64,000 nt of DNA from Euwallacea fornicatus (lineage: Eukaryota; Arthropoda; Insecta; Coleoptera; Curculionidae): NCBI RefSeq assembly GCF_040115645.1, contig NC_089572.1, forward strand, positions 1,488,001 through 1,552,000, in the 5' to 3' direction. A program made the translations under genes and the position numbers. Positions within the stretch are counted from its first letter, which is position 1. Each line of letters starts with the position of its first letter. This document shows, in pieces, positions 37,101-50,300 of the stretch. The notes under the pieces are model-generated. The model did not search any database, was not told the DNA's origin, and saw only the letters and a list, made by a program, of their open reading frames with translations.

Positions 37101-40100
37101 TCGGATGAAGTGTCGCAAAATCGCCAAATCGAAACTTTAACCGTGGAAAAGCTGCCATTTTCTAATAATTTTAAAAAACACCTGGACGACACGATACTCT
37201 GTATATCGCCCTATATAATCTTTCCGACGCCCTATTTGGAGACAGATACCGGTAGAAGGTGCAAGTTGCGCAGATTCTTCTTCAATGATATGTATTACAG
37301 CGACCAGTTTGAACCCTCCACAAAGAACAAATGGAAGACCATCGAGATTGAGGTGGAAGAGAAATATAATAGGAAAAATGTAAGTGTTTTGTATATTTGG
37401 TAACTCAGAATCCTTGGGCAACTTTTAAATGTTAAATTGCAAATCAGATAATTTTCTGAAGAAAGTTCAAGAGGTGTCAGAAATTTCGCAAAGTTCTTAG
37501 GGATTCAACAAACGAAGATCATCATCAGATTTTATTCTTAACCCAAATTATCGTTTTACTCTTCTTAAACCGTACGAAGGGAATTTTCAGATCCCGTGTT
37601 TTTCTATTTCCTTGATTGTTTTTTCATCTTTAAGTTGAGAGTGTTGCATCCGTTCCTCAACGCCAAAATCACAAACATAGATGACATCAACGTGCAAAAT
37701 ATGCTGGCGCATTTTAGAGCATGTGGTGGTCAGTATCCGATGAAAGAGATTTTGAACGTGGGCGTAAATGAATTGCAAGAAGAACCTCCCACTGAAAAGG
37801 GCCTCTTAGACGTCTTGGACCCGATGAACCATCAGAGACTGGCGGTTTTGTTTCATAGTTTCAGTCACGAGTCTAATAATGCACCTGCGTTTTGTGTTAA
37901 TCCTTGGTAAGAGCGTGTTAATTTATTCTGCAAAAAAGAAAGTTCAAGATATTTCTTAAGAATTATTGTAACAAAAGTATTTCATGAACATGAATGTACC
38001 TAATTGAAATGTTTTGAAATCCGCACAATAATTGAAAAAAATCATGTTGTACTATTGAAATAATCATGGTAATATTTTTTAACATCCTGGCATTGTGCCT
38101 ACTCATGCGGGGATGTAAATTAACTCCACTATTACTTTATTTTAGGGTGGTGTACATGGATTTTTATGGAAAAAACGACATCCCTTTGGGTTGTTTCCTA
38201 GAGCGATACTGTTTTAGGCCGAGCTACGAATGCCCATCGAAGACGTGTACGACACCCATGGTTAAACACGTTAGACGCTTTGTTCACAGTTCAGGTAAAT
38301 AAACTGACATTTCGCATTTCCATTAGTCCGATCTATTGGGAAGTTTCAATTAACTCTCAGGTATATCGTTGCTTTCAGGTAGCGTGACTGTCTCCCTAAA
38401 TAAATTTGAAAATGAGCATGCCGAAGAGGATATAGTTATGTGGAGTTGGTGTATCAAGTGTACCAGCGTATCGCCGGTAGTTCCTTTATCAGCCGACTCT
38501 TGGTCGTATTCGTTCGCCAAATATTTAGAACTGAGGTAAATAGTTATTAATGTCCGACACTGTGGTATTGAAGCATTAAATTTCATTGCTAGGTTCCACG
38601 GAGAAGTATTTAACCGAAGGGGCCAAATTCCGTGCAGTCACAGTTTGCATCACGACCACTTCCACTATTTCGGCTATAAGAACTACGTTGCTTCTTTCAA
38701 GTAAGAGTATTTTCTATCGAAATACATACTAAACATGAATGCGTGCCTTATATATAATAATTTACAAGCGTAGTTAAGTCATTTCTTGACCATTGATTTT
38801 CCTCATGTATCTTACATGCACTTTATTCCCGACATCTAGTAGTTATATGATTAAAATGACTCATTTTTTCCTTTAAAGATATTCGCCAATTCGCATTTGG
38901 GAAATATCGCTTCCTCCTCCCTCTATCGAAATCGCGTATGATGTCGGAACGGAGCATGAAGCCTTGATAGAAGAAGGAAAATCATTGGCCTTAAAAGGGC
39001 ACGAGCTCTTTTCGATAATTCTGGACAAAGTATCGATTATTTCCGGCGAAGAATTCGAGGGGCTGGGGAACGTAAGACAGATTTTAACGAAGGAGCAGGC
39101 CTTGTTTAAGCAAAAGGTAGGTTGTGACATTTTTTCTCTTGATATCTTAAAGGTAATAGAGGGCGTTTTAGGTAGAGGAGGTGCAGCTTAAACTGACATC
39201 CCCAAGTATGGAGAACAAGGAATTTTGCGAAGCCAATATTATCCAAGCCTATTGGAAAATTAAGGTTAGATTCAAATTTGACAACCCTTTTCTGTTACTC
39301 AAGACAGATTTCGTTACCATTAGGAGGCGCTGTATATCGCAAATCAATCTATATCTGACAATAGTCATATGATCATATGTCAAGTTTAATAAAATTCTCT
39401 TGACATTAAGTTTGATACACAAAACCACGTCACGGGGACACTAAAACATGGCGTCTTTTCGAGGAAAAAATGGAACCAATTTTAGTGCGCTGTGGGTAGT
39501 TGTTTGCTACGTTCACTTTTTCCACTACATTGGTGTTTATCAATAAGTTTCATGTACAGAGCATGTATATTTTCAGGACAACGTTGCCAGAATTAAAATG
39601 TCTTTATTGGAATTGGTGGATACATGGAACACGCATTTAATAGAAGCTATTCGGAAATCAGATAAAAACAAGAAAGACAAATCGTCTTTGTCGGAATTGG
39701 AAAGTCCTGTTAGTGAAATTACAGAGAAGAGCATTATCGATTCGCAGAGAGATACGGTGGATGTTGAAAAAGGTACTCAGTGCATTTCGTACTCCATTAG
39801 ACTTATGTTTGAATTTTGTAACTATTCATATCCACGTGCATTATGCATGGTTATAACTTTGATATAAAACAATAAAAATTATAGCGACACACCTCTGAAA
39901 AGGTACATTAATGGTATGTAATCCCCCTTAAGGTCATTTTGGACTCCGATAGTCAGAAGGGTTATTTGAACCATAAAGAGTTAAAGTTTTTTTTCAGGAG
40001 ATTGTTTGGATGAACCTCCTGGCAAAAACCAGAGTGATGGGCCAGCTGCAACACTGCATATTGAGGAATTCACCGATAATAAAAAGGAAATTAAGAAAGA

Positions 40101-42105
40101 AAAGTCCGTTAAACATATTCTGGACAAACTACTTCCTTCTTCGGGCCAATTAAATCCTATCCAAGTGAATCAATCTTTGTCAATATGAAAAAAAATAGAT
40201 ATCATTTTACTACTTCCAGAGCCCCTTTACGTCGGAAGAGCACTACAATCTGCCCGCGGGAGTTTACGGCTCTCTCCCAGTGGTCGAAACCGAACTCAGC
40301 TCTATCATAGCGTACGCCCTCAATTCGCACGAATATAAGGACTCTTTGGCTAAGAAAACCCAGAATTTGGACCAAACTCCTAGTCCCCTCACACGGCGTA
40401 AAACCAATGCTGAACGTATCGAGGACGAGAAAAGCGGGTTGTTGGGATTTTTGCGGGCCAAAGATTCGAAAATGGACCTGACTAATCCTGCGATCTCGGT
40501 TAGCGGTAGTGACTCCAGGTAACTCAGGGAAAATAAGAAGGAAAATGTAGGAGAATGACTAAAATTGAAGGGCAATTATATTTGTTTCGGCACAATAATA
40601 ATAACAGAATGATTAACATGTAGAAAAAACATTGACAGTTTGCTATTTTTTCTTCTATTAAATATAAAACCGTAAACTGTCACTGTCGTTCATATGGTTT
40701 TTGAAATGTTCATTCATGTGGGGCTATTTAGCGAGACGGAGCAAACATCAACGCCGGACAAACTGGAGGACCAAAAGAAAATTAAGAATTCGCACGTTGA
40801 AATCCAGTTTCAGGACAATACTTGCCATTTTTTCTGTCGCATTTATTTGGCCGATAAGTTCGCACAACTTCGCTCTTCCGTGATTCCAGGCGGGGAAGAG
40901 TCGTACGTCCGATCTCTGAGCAGATCAGTGCAATGGAATGCTGTAGGGGGAAAATCTGGTTCCAGCTTTGCGAAGACTCTCGGTACTCATTTTAGGTCAT
41001 TTTTAAAATTTTTGACTAAAATGGTTAGTATTACAGACGACAGATTCATTTTGAAAGAAATGCCGCGGGCGGAGGTCCACATGTTTCTCGAATCCTCCTC
41101 GAATTATTTCACATACATGCAGAAGTGCTTTCACACGCGACAACCTACTCTTTTGGGTAAAATCGTGGGGATATACCAGACGATTTACAAGAATTCGACG
41201 AATGCCCCACATCACTGCTATCTCCTTGTTATGGATAATCTATTTTACAAAAGGGACGTGTCGCAGAAGTTCGATTTGAAAGGATCGGTGCGCAATCGAC
41301 TTGTAGTACCTGACAATCGCGAAGGGGAGATTGTGTGGCATGACGAAAATCTTTTGAAAAGTAAGACTTTGATTACATTTTAAAAAATTTTAGGTATGTA
41401 GAAGGGGCATGGGAATGCCAAAGGCAAATAAGAGAAAAAGTTGTAAAGAGGGAAGGATGTGTGTGGGCATAGGCAGCATTATTATATCGAATCGTAGGAA
41501 CCACACTTTGAAATATTATTTTCTTTCAGTGACATGCGATAATCCGTTGTACGTCCTGCCGCATTCCAAAGAAGTATTATTAGCAGCCATTCATAATGAT
41601 ACCGAATTTTTGTCTACCCAATCCGTTATGGATTACTCGCTTTTGGTGGGTTTGGATTCGACGAACAGGGAACTCGTATTGGGAATAATTGGTAAATACT
41701 GCTCCTACCGTGGGTTATACGAATGTCCTATTAAAGTAGGCCAAAGCGTTAACCATATTTAGTGTGGTCCAGATCAAACTCAATCATATTAAGTAAAGTA
41801 GGTGGGAAAAGTCAAGGGGTACTAAATCCCTTGACTTTGTGGTTAGAAGATTGACCCACTTTTTTGTAACAACTTATAGCCGATTGTGTTTTACGTTTCT
41901 GCCTGCAGACTACATCAGAACGTTCACTTGGGACAAAAAGCTGGAAACTATGGTTAAGCGAACGGGCATTTTGGGGGGGCAAGGTAAATTGCCCACTATA
42001 ATATCACCGGAGGAGTACCAAAAGCGGTTCATCGAGGCCATGCACAGGTATTTTTTGGAAGTTCCCGACCACTATGCCGGCATGGGGAAAGGTTTGGATG
42101 TTTAG
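31200..42105 (+). CDS. fab1/PIKfyve: 1-phosphatidylinositol-3-phosphate 5-kinase PIKfyve, complete
   Basis: Exons: 31200-31499, 31599-31788, 31898-32150, 32243-32449, 32733-32950, 34631-34846, 35464-35652, 35725-35960, 36243-36510, 36612-36862, 36936-37379, 37635-37906, 38146-38294, 38379-38535, 38593-38700, 38879-39116, 39172-39264, 39577-39772, 39998-40164, 40220-40518, 40732-40982, 41037-41360, 41530-41691, 41909-42105. They sum to 5385 bp, 1794 residues, phase kept. Domains in order: FYVE finger (about 112-180, RRHHCRVCG, binds PI3P), DEP (about 255-345), Cpn60/TCP1-like domain (about 465-775), a Cys/His-rich central region, and the lipid kinase (about 1385-1794). Kinase motifs: GGKSGSSF loop, DRFILK lysine, DLKGS, MDYSLL and DYIRTFTWDK. 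It makes PI(3,5)P2 on endosomes. Short N-terminus; the ATG at 31200 is preceded by an in-frame GTG only. The smallest introns are 54-84 bp. Intron 5 contains a nested gene. Confidence 0.96.
33676..34200 (+). CDS. Intronless SAM-domain protein with C-terminal membrane anchor, nested in PIKfyve intron 5
   Basis: A single 174-residue frame lies wholly inside the 1680-bp intron 5 of PIKfyve (32951-34630), on the same strand. Residues about 1-60 look like a SAM domain (LDTILRACQAEEYLNNFKEN, then DEDLQAIGIDDQETRARILK). Residues about 75-150 are predicted helical and Leu/Glu-rich. The end has one hydrophobic span, LLFGTLGCTLVVMLACVKYW, then a few polar residues, so it looks like a tail-anchored protein with its body in the cytosol. 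The lack of introns suggests a retrocopy or a recent single-exon gene. SAM plus C-terminal anchor recalls the rear half of GASZ/ASZ1, the piRNA-pathway protein of the mitochondrial surface, but the ankyrin repeats are absent and the match is by architecture only. Its own promoter presumably lies in 33100-33675; AATAAA near 34397 could end the transcript. Confidence 0.8.
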   Translation: MDLLDTILRACQAEEYLNNFKENDIDTCVLKILVDEDLQAIGIDDQETRARILKKCTNLQISTEKKRDLTVDGQYMSFVLSQIKVQLNKHLSNLTCALRRDDLDVCYITVEPAILCLDDCLQSLEERVVEFESHRESQKSKLNKSPSLLFGTLGCTLVVMLACVKYWKWQNGFT

Positions 42106-43182
42106 TTTTGTCTACTGACAAAAATCATAGCTATAAATATGTTTTATATGAAATTTACTTCAGTCCTGAAGAGGTAATATTGATGCATTCCAAAAATGTT
42201 GCTGAAGGGTACTACCTCTCTGCCAAATTTCTCCCCGATTTTGCAAATGGAATTTTTGTGTGACCTAAGAATCAATTCAAAATTTTGTTTTTTTTAGAAA
42301 AATATCATTTTAAAAATGGTGGAAAAATTTGTAGTGACTTCCTTTCAGAGGCATCCGGTATAGCATACTGTGATATAAGGCTTGCTTGAACTGGTAAAGA
42401 AACGGTTTTGGAACAGTTTAAGATTCCTTCTGGGCAAGCGCGTAACACGTTTGGATTAAAAATAATTTATGTGGAGTATAACTTGTGCAGCAGAACTTTC
42501 GAACCTGGAATGGTTCCTTCACAGGTTGAAACAAGCCTATTATGTTCTTTTAGCTAATTCTTGTAGATGTTGTTTAATAAAATGTAGGTTATTATATTAT
42601 GTAAATATATAACGTATTTTTGAGTTATCGAATTTCATTTTTCCCAACTGCTACCCGAAAAAAAATTAAAGCATTATTGAGCATTAAGGGAACATAGAAA
42701 TAGTCTTATACGAGAAACATATGCTAAAATAATTTACTCGTAATAAAAATTAAAATATGGTGTCTTTCGTAAAACTCCCTAGTATCTGATATCGAGAAAA
42801 AAAATCTTATAGACGTTGACAACAATAACAAGGTCTTTGCACATGCGTAATACCAGCCCAGGCATACTGTTTATCAAACATAACCTTATTGTTTGAGGTA
42901 GTTTCTCTTTTGGTTTTAATGAAATAAAAAGTAAAAAATATTTAATAAATTACATTAAAAATCACTGATAAAAAATGGACATTTAAGTCGAACTTAGAAT
43001 AGATGAACATTCTGTGTACCGCTTGAACCAGTAATTGTAATTGACTCAGTGTGTGAGATATTCTTTGATAATTAAGCGAAAAAAGCAGTTAAACCAGGAG
43101 AAATCGTTCTTGAAGAATATTTAAATAGTTATCTAAACTTCACTTCTATCCTATATACTGCAACCACTTGATTGACTTAATT
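42106..43182. other. Intergenic DNA between PIKfyve and GTF3C2
   Basis: Holds the PIKfyve 3' UTR (AATAAAATG near 42577 is a plausible poly(A) signal) and the GTF3C2 5' flank. No further gene is seen. Confidence 0.4.
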
Positions 43183-46100
43183 ATGGGTCCTACTACCAAC
43201 AGCATTTCAGCATCTGCTAACGATCAAATTATACAATTAGAGAATAAGAGTCTACCTGAGACTTCTCAACTAAAACGCAAAAGAGGTAGACCTAAAAAAA
43301 ATATAAATTCTTCTGAAGAGTTACCTTTGAAATTACCACATGACCCACCAAACTCAGTTATTCTAAGAAAAAGAAGTTGTAAAAAGACTAAAATCCTTTC
43401 AGAGTCTGATAGTTCTGAGATGGAAGATTCTCTTGCAAATATTCAGAATTCTATAAAAGAGTCACCTAGTTTTGAGCAGAGAAACGAAAATCTAAATACT
43501 GCAATGAAAAGGAAAAGGGGAAGGCCCAGGAAAAACCAAGATAGAGCAATCTTCTTGGCATCAGGTGATTCAGGGATGGAGGAATCTGTAGTAGGTGTTC
43601 ATAATGCCATGAGTGAAAGTTCGGAGCTAAATAAAACTTCTGCCATAAAAAAGCAAGCAGGAGGATCCCAGAAAAAGCAGGTATTACCACAAGTTCCCAT
43701 TCAGATTGACCAATCTTCTTGTGAAGCAGGGACAAGCTCTAACATGAATAGTGCCTCTAATGATGGAAAAGTGTTAGAATCTGTTACTCTTTCAAAGAAC
43801 TCTTCTACTTTCACAATGTTAAACCAGGTTTTTAAAGGTTTTTTAGGGAAGATGGCTGATGGAAATAGGTAAGTAAGAATTTTGTTTTCTTGGTAATACT
43901 AGATTTTTTATATATTTTTCTGTTTTTTTTTTTAATTGCATATTTAAACACAGTGAAGGACCAGAAAATGAAGTAGTGAGAAGAAAAGGGCGACTGCCAA
44001 TGAAGTAAGTTATTTTGGCATTTAATTATCGTTTAATTACCATTAATACTGAAAATTTATTTTAATTTGAAAAATTCATTCCAATATGTAGCAGTTGTGT
44101 GAAACATGATTAAAACTCTGAGAACGTCTCGTAGTAATTTCAGAAAATTCATTGAAAATCATAAGAAATCGCGAAAAAGTGTAATTTTAAATGAACTAAT
44201 TCTTATATGTAATGTGTGACATCATTTTTCCATCAAAGTGTCAAGAAATTTTAGATAAAATTTCAAAAATTGGAGTAAAAAAAGCACTAGATGAAGGGGG
44301 ATAGCTAAAAACTAATCTAGAAAAGATTAGTTGGGTAACTTTGATATGTCTTTATTGATGTTGGAGTTTTAATCAAAATTGGCAAGCATCATTCATGCAT
44401 TATTGGGTTTGCTATTTTTGTTAGAAATTACCTTTTGTTGCATTTTTTATTATGTCTACTATTGTTTAACAAAGAAATGGTATTTATAGAATCCCTTATA
44501 TTTCTTCGAATTTTTAATTAATTCTACATTTTTCATCAAATTAATGAAGCTAATAACGAAAATAAAAAAATATTTCTTTTATTTCAGTATTGATTCTTTA
44601 CTTGATGAAACTGGTGAATCAGTTTGCATGGTTTGTAATGCAACTGTTCCAAATCTGCAATGGATTTGCCATAAAAGGGAGGAGCATTATAATTTGACTT
44701 GGAGGAAAGGGAATCCTGCTATGGTATGAATATTTTGTTTACACAAGATTAAGTTAATGTACTAAATTGAAGATGAATTATAGAATGGTTAACACGAACT
44801 ATATAGTTCAATCATCTTCCTTTCTGTATTTTATTATTCTATCAAAATTTATTATTTGTCAACAAATCGTCATACAACACTTTAATCAGAGATATTTTCA
44901 GGATATATTAGATCCGAGTGTAATACAAAATTCTCTCAAACAATTACTTGAGGAACAGCAATATTTAAAATGCAAAAAGTGCAAAAAGACTCATAACACT
45001 GTGAAATCGTTCATTACTCATTTGGAATTGTGTGAGGGTGTGGTTAACTCAGAAGGACGCGTCCGATGCGCCATCTGCAATGAGGAATTGGAAAAGGGTA
45101 AATGGGTCTTGCATCGATATAAAAAACACAACAATTTAGCCTGGAGAGTGGGGGATACACCGTTGGTAAGTGAGTTTTACTCTCAATATTTTGAAATTCG
45201 ATAAATTTTTATCCAGAACCTAGAAGACCGGGATTTGGTTATGAAAATCCTGACGTCTCTGTACAAATCTAAGAAGCCATTTTTTTGTGAAGTATGCGGC
45301 GAACAGAAGAAGTCCGTTGTGGGTTATTTGTCACATAAAGGTGTCTGCCAGTGGTCCGGATTGAACGCAGAGCAGGCGAAGGTCACTTGTGAATTATGTG
45401 GGAGGAAGATGCTGCCCGTGAGCATGGACTCTCACATGAAAGTTCACAACAAAGCTGAAGCGGCGCGTAAAGCTTATAATGATGAACTTGAGCGCATCGA
45501 AGCCGAGGAACTTGGACCAAGGAGAGCAGCCTTGCAGTAAGACACTTACAGCTTTCATAAGTTCTCTGTTATCATTAAATGAGATGCATTTTCAGGGCCC
45601 TTCAAGTAATTGAGACCATGAAGGATGAAGGCACAACTCCGAAGGTAAGTTACGTTTGACTAATTATGTAAAAGATAATTATTTTGATAGTTGGCATGAC
45701 GGCAGTTTGCATAATGGACACCAATAACTGCTTTATATGTTTAATCTAAAATGTTTCTCTTTCGGTTTTTAAATAATTTGTTATCGATTTTTCAGTTATA
45801 TACTAGCGAACCCAATTTCAACGATTCTTCCATCGTGCGCCAGTTAAAAAAGAATGGATCCTCCAGTGAAAGTTTTTCATGTATATTCACAGGCTGTCCG
45901 TGTACGACATCCGCTATAGATGACATGGTACAGCATCTGGAAAAATGCGATAAGAAACCCAATTTGGTAGGTTATTCATCTATAAATGTGCTACTTTCAA
46001 AATAATTTTTCCTGATACATTTCTGGCAACTTTTGGCTTCCCGCACATTTCCAGTACTATTTATGCAAACTGTGTTTAACATGGACCTTAACGGAAACCG

Positions 46101-49100
46101 TAATTGTCGAGCATATAAACAAAACTCATAACAAAGTGAAGGAAGCAGATGCCGAGTTTTCCATCGATGGTGAAATCGCACTCCAGGATGAAGAAGACGA
46201 TACTGATGATAAAGACGGAGAAAGCGAACGGCTTTATGACGAGTTTGAAAGAAAACGAAGACTGCTCAGACTAAAGGCTAAGAGCAGTGTGTTTGACAGT
46301 GATCATAGGGGCAAGTACGACTTTATTATGATTTGTGCCACGTCTTAAAAGTATAGCTTTCCTCCTTTTCTGCACGTGAAATAAAGGTATGTGTTTTTTC
46401 TAAATTTGGTACTTCATCTTGTAGTGATACCTCCGTTATTCCTGGCGAATACCTTAAAGTGGGATTATTCTTTACCACAGTATCCTCAAGCCTATAATTG
46501 GACTTTCAATTTGTAAGTATTAATTCGTTTTTTTTTTAATTATTATTGTAGAAAAGATAAATCGCTCCAAAATTCCTCAACATTCTTATTTTTTCGCACA
46601 CGTGACGAAAAATTGATAAATTCAGTTATTAATGAGAGAGTAGTGAAATGTAACCAAACTGAAAAAAGCGAGTGGCACATCATAAAAACAATTTACATAC
46701 ATATATAAGTAACTAACAGCCGTTTCTAGTAAAAAAATATGGTTAGTCATGAAACACTTTCTTTTTGTATTGGGTCGTTTGGCCTCAAACGGAATAACTT
46801 AGTTCAATATTACTAAAGATAAATAATAATTTTTTGCAGTTGTGACAAATATTACACCGACTTTCCCATATTCGATTCGCAGAGGAACAAATCTCCGTGG
46901 CAAGTTCTGGATGGTGATATTTTAGACGAGTATCTGCCCAAAAACTACGAGTCTTACAGTGTCGCCGTCGTAACATGTGACTCGGCCAGCACTGACATCA
47001 GCGACGCTTTAGAATTCACCAAACTGGATTTGTTTGAAGCTCGCCAGTTTCAACGAGGTAGATATAGTTCGCACGAAGAAAACTAAACCCGTTTGTCTTC
47101 AAACAGGCAAACAAATCAGCGTTGTTTTCAGGCTGGCACGAAAATCTAAAATATTTGTTAAATCTTAAGAATTAAAATTTAGTTTTCGTCTTTTAATTTG
47201 TGAAAAAAATGATCAGGAATCACGTTTTGCATAACACCCGTACGATGGACAAGTTTCAAATGATCGCTCCCACAGAAATATGCTTTTGGACCATGATTCT
47301 CATGAAATTGCTAACTATTACTTTGCTGATGTTTCGACATTAAGAATTGGGTTGATACGCTGTACTTTTAGATGAAGCCACTATTTTTTGTGGCGGGCCT
47401 ATCATTAGCCTGGCATGGCTGCCCACGTCTCACAATCAAATCAATAGGGAGCAAATACTGGCTGTTTCAGTGTTGAACGACTCCAGAAAGGAGTATCTCG
47501 TCGGTCAGATTTACCGAGAACGATGCGTTGTGCAGTTTTGGAATTTCGGGATTTTGAACTATGAACAGGTAACTCCAAATAAGTCTTTTTTATGCTTATA
47601 TGTTATTTTATGAAGAAAAACGTTATCGTGTCATCCTTACTATAGACGAAGATCGAGGATCTGTATACATCACTTGGTCGTTCTGGCGTTGGCTGAACCT
47701 TTAGGCATAGTTAAAATAAGTGTGGCTTTAAGTCCGTTAGTATTTTATGCGAATTAATTACTTATTTTTCTCTTTCACTTTCTTGGAGAAGACATATATT
47801 TTTCCCATTATTATTATTTACAGGAGATTGTCACACCATTTCTCTTGTATGGATTGGCGTTAAATACAGGTCCCGTATGGCATTTGGAGTGGTGCCCTTC
47901 TGGTTGTTTTGATAATGCTGACACAGAAAACACCCGTCGGTTGGGTTTGTTAGCCGTAGCTACATCCGACTCTTTTGTCTACGTTTATAGCATAGATAAT
48001 GTGGCAGAGGAGAACGAAAAGTAAGTAATATATATTTTTTAGTTATAAAGACCTTTGCGTCATAAGTTCCCGGTAACAAAAGGTTCTTTTGGCTTTCAGA
48101 GGATTGATTTATAAAGGAGATCCTGTTCTCAAACTCCGCCTCGAAGATGGTACCAGCTCACTGGATCACGAACATTATGCAACTCGAATATCTTGGACGA
48201 AGGTCAGTAGGTGGTAGGTAGAAAGGAATCTGTTAATAAATAATAATAAGAATAATAATCTAAAAAAACTAGTATTGTCTACATCATTGAGTCTCGAATA
48301 TACTGCAGTCTGTTTGTTCGTTAGCCATAATCTTGTTTCAGGTTAGAGGTCATAAATATGTGGCCGTAGGATATTCTTCGGGATTATTAGCCATTTATAA
48401 TCTTTCATCGACTAATTTATTTGATCGTGGAGCTCGTTCTGAGATATACACTACTCTACAAACCGTTTTTCCTTACTTGACATTCCAAGCACACTACTCG
48501 TGTATCACAGGTAGGTAGGTATATTAGTTTATTACGCTTATATAATTATTGAGTCTTAGGTCTTACGATTAGATCTTCAAGAATGATTAGGAAATAGTAT
48601 TATAATGTAGATTGTTAGCATAAACATGGATGTTATGTCTCTTTGTTTTGCCTTCCTTGTACAGCTACATACCATATCATGAAACATCTTATGTATTAGG
48701 CACATTAAATAAATCTTAATTATCACGCACCATAAATCACATTTGAATCAATAATTGCTCAAACATACTTTTTTTATTAATCAAAGGTTTACCCTTTACA
48801 CTGAAATTTTCCACAGGTCTGTCTTTGTTACACTACGGCGACGGGAATCGTTATTGCTTCTCTACCTCATTCGATAAACAGTCTATCTACTGGGATTTAT
48901 TCAAACAGGCCAAAATATTCAGTCAGCGAAAACATGCCACCGAGGGCATGTGGTTGACGAATTGGCCAGTTGCTTTGCAACCAGAAGACGAGACTCATTT
49001 TTTCGCAGGTATGTTTTTGGATATCTTTGTTTTTGTTCCTTAAAGAATCAACAGATACATTTTATGTTCTTTGTAACACTTTAAAAACTGAAAATCGGAG

Positions 49101-50300
49101 GATTATAGATTCTTTGCATGCATAGTCCGAGAAGAAAAAATCTTAAATACAAAAATTTTATCTATTACTTCGATTATTTTTAAATTTTTTCTTTCATTTC
49201 TCTTTTAGGTTACGCCAATACATATTCAAATCCGTTAAGAGATGTAATAAATACAGGATCGTCTGTCTTCTCGTATTCAGGTTCTGGCATCAACACGCTT
49301 TGCTTTAATGATTGGTTGAATTTGATAGTACAGGGGGGAAATGCTGGAGAGGTAATGGGAATGTTTGCGCACAAGATGTTCTGCAGCACGGATAAGAGAA
49401 AGAAAGGAAAATACAGAACCAATAAGCGGAAATCGGTAAGCAGATTTCTATGTAATTATGAACTAACCTGAACTAACCTTTACAAAAAAAACCGAAATGG
49501 TATAGAAGTTAAAGAAATATGTGGCGATACTATGTTGTCAAATTCACAATTTTTGCTCCAAGCATCATAAATTACACTTAGAATTATTGGGACGATAAAC
49601 CTGTTTTCTCTGTTTTTACTTGCACCACGAACTTGCCGTGACAATATTTTCTAATACCCCCCGGATGTTTCTATAATAATAATAATAATAATATCTATAT
49701 AATGTGAAACTCAATTAATTTCAATTAAAGTTGGCACTTATTACGCCCGGTACAGGTACTTTGAATATTGCAATGTCTCTTATTTCACAGATTTTCACTG
49801 GGACAAAAATGATACGAAAAGATCGTTTTGCCGATGGAACTGCTGATGATAGTGCTGATCAACGCGATGGCTATAACATTGTTTTTATGGACTATTCTTT
49901 TGTAAGTATTGATGCATTTAGGTATTAAATTAACCAGTGCAGTAGGGTGTGCGAGTAAGTCAATTTTTAATAATATTTGGCTCTGACATATCATCATTGC
50001 TAACCAATGTATATTCATACAATAATGAATTTAAGTTTCAAGTGTTTTCAGGAGAATCTGGCTAAAAATAATGACTCGGCTAACTGTGTAGGACCGATAA
50101 ATAGTATTCAACAGTACAGTAGCGACCAGTACCCATTGTTAGCGATAAGGAAAGTTGCTACAAATCCAAATCGAGAGGCCTGCATGTTTTACGCCACTGG
50201 TCATCAATCCGGATTCCTTAGACTTCGGAAATTAGATTGTCTGGGACCGCGTTTTAGTCCGAAGACGTTTAACGATAGTGCATGTGTTGATAGTCTTTAA
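43183..50300 (+). CDS. GTF3C2: General transcription factor 3C polypeptide 2 (TFIIIC110-like), with AT-hooks, zinc fingers and WD repeats
   Basis: Exons: 43183-43868, 43954-44004, 44588-44723, 44902-45165, 45217-45536, 45596-45644, 45796-45966, 46055-46310, 46425-46512, 46840-47057, 47372-47568, 47824-48020, 48100-48202, 48342-48510, 48817-49008, 49209-49435, 49791-49901, 50052-50300. The sum is 3684 bp, 1227 residues, in phase. Two AT-hooks (KRKRGRPKK about residue 31, KRKRGRPRK about 109) open the protein. Next comes an array of Cys/His modules in exons 3-8, then an acidic linker, then a WD-type propeller with GTF3C2 landmarks: GPVWHLEWCPSG, RLGLLAVATSD, HKYVAVGYSSGLLAIYNL, FQAHYSCITG, FDKQSIYWDL and INTLCFNDWLN. 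GTF3C2 is part of TFIIIC, which recruits TFIIIB to tRNA genes. Intron 8 appears to use a GC donor (AGGG|GCAAGT at 46311). Confidence 0.87.
49673..49692. repeat. (TAA)n microsatellite in a GTF3C2 intron
   Basis: About six to seven TAA units in the intron before exon 17. Confidence 0.8.
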
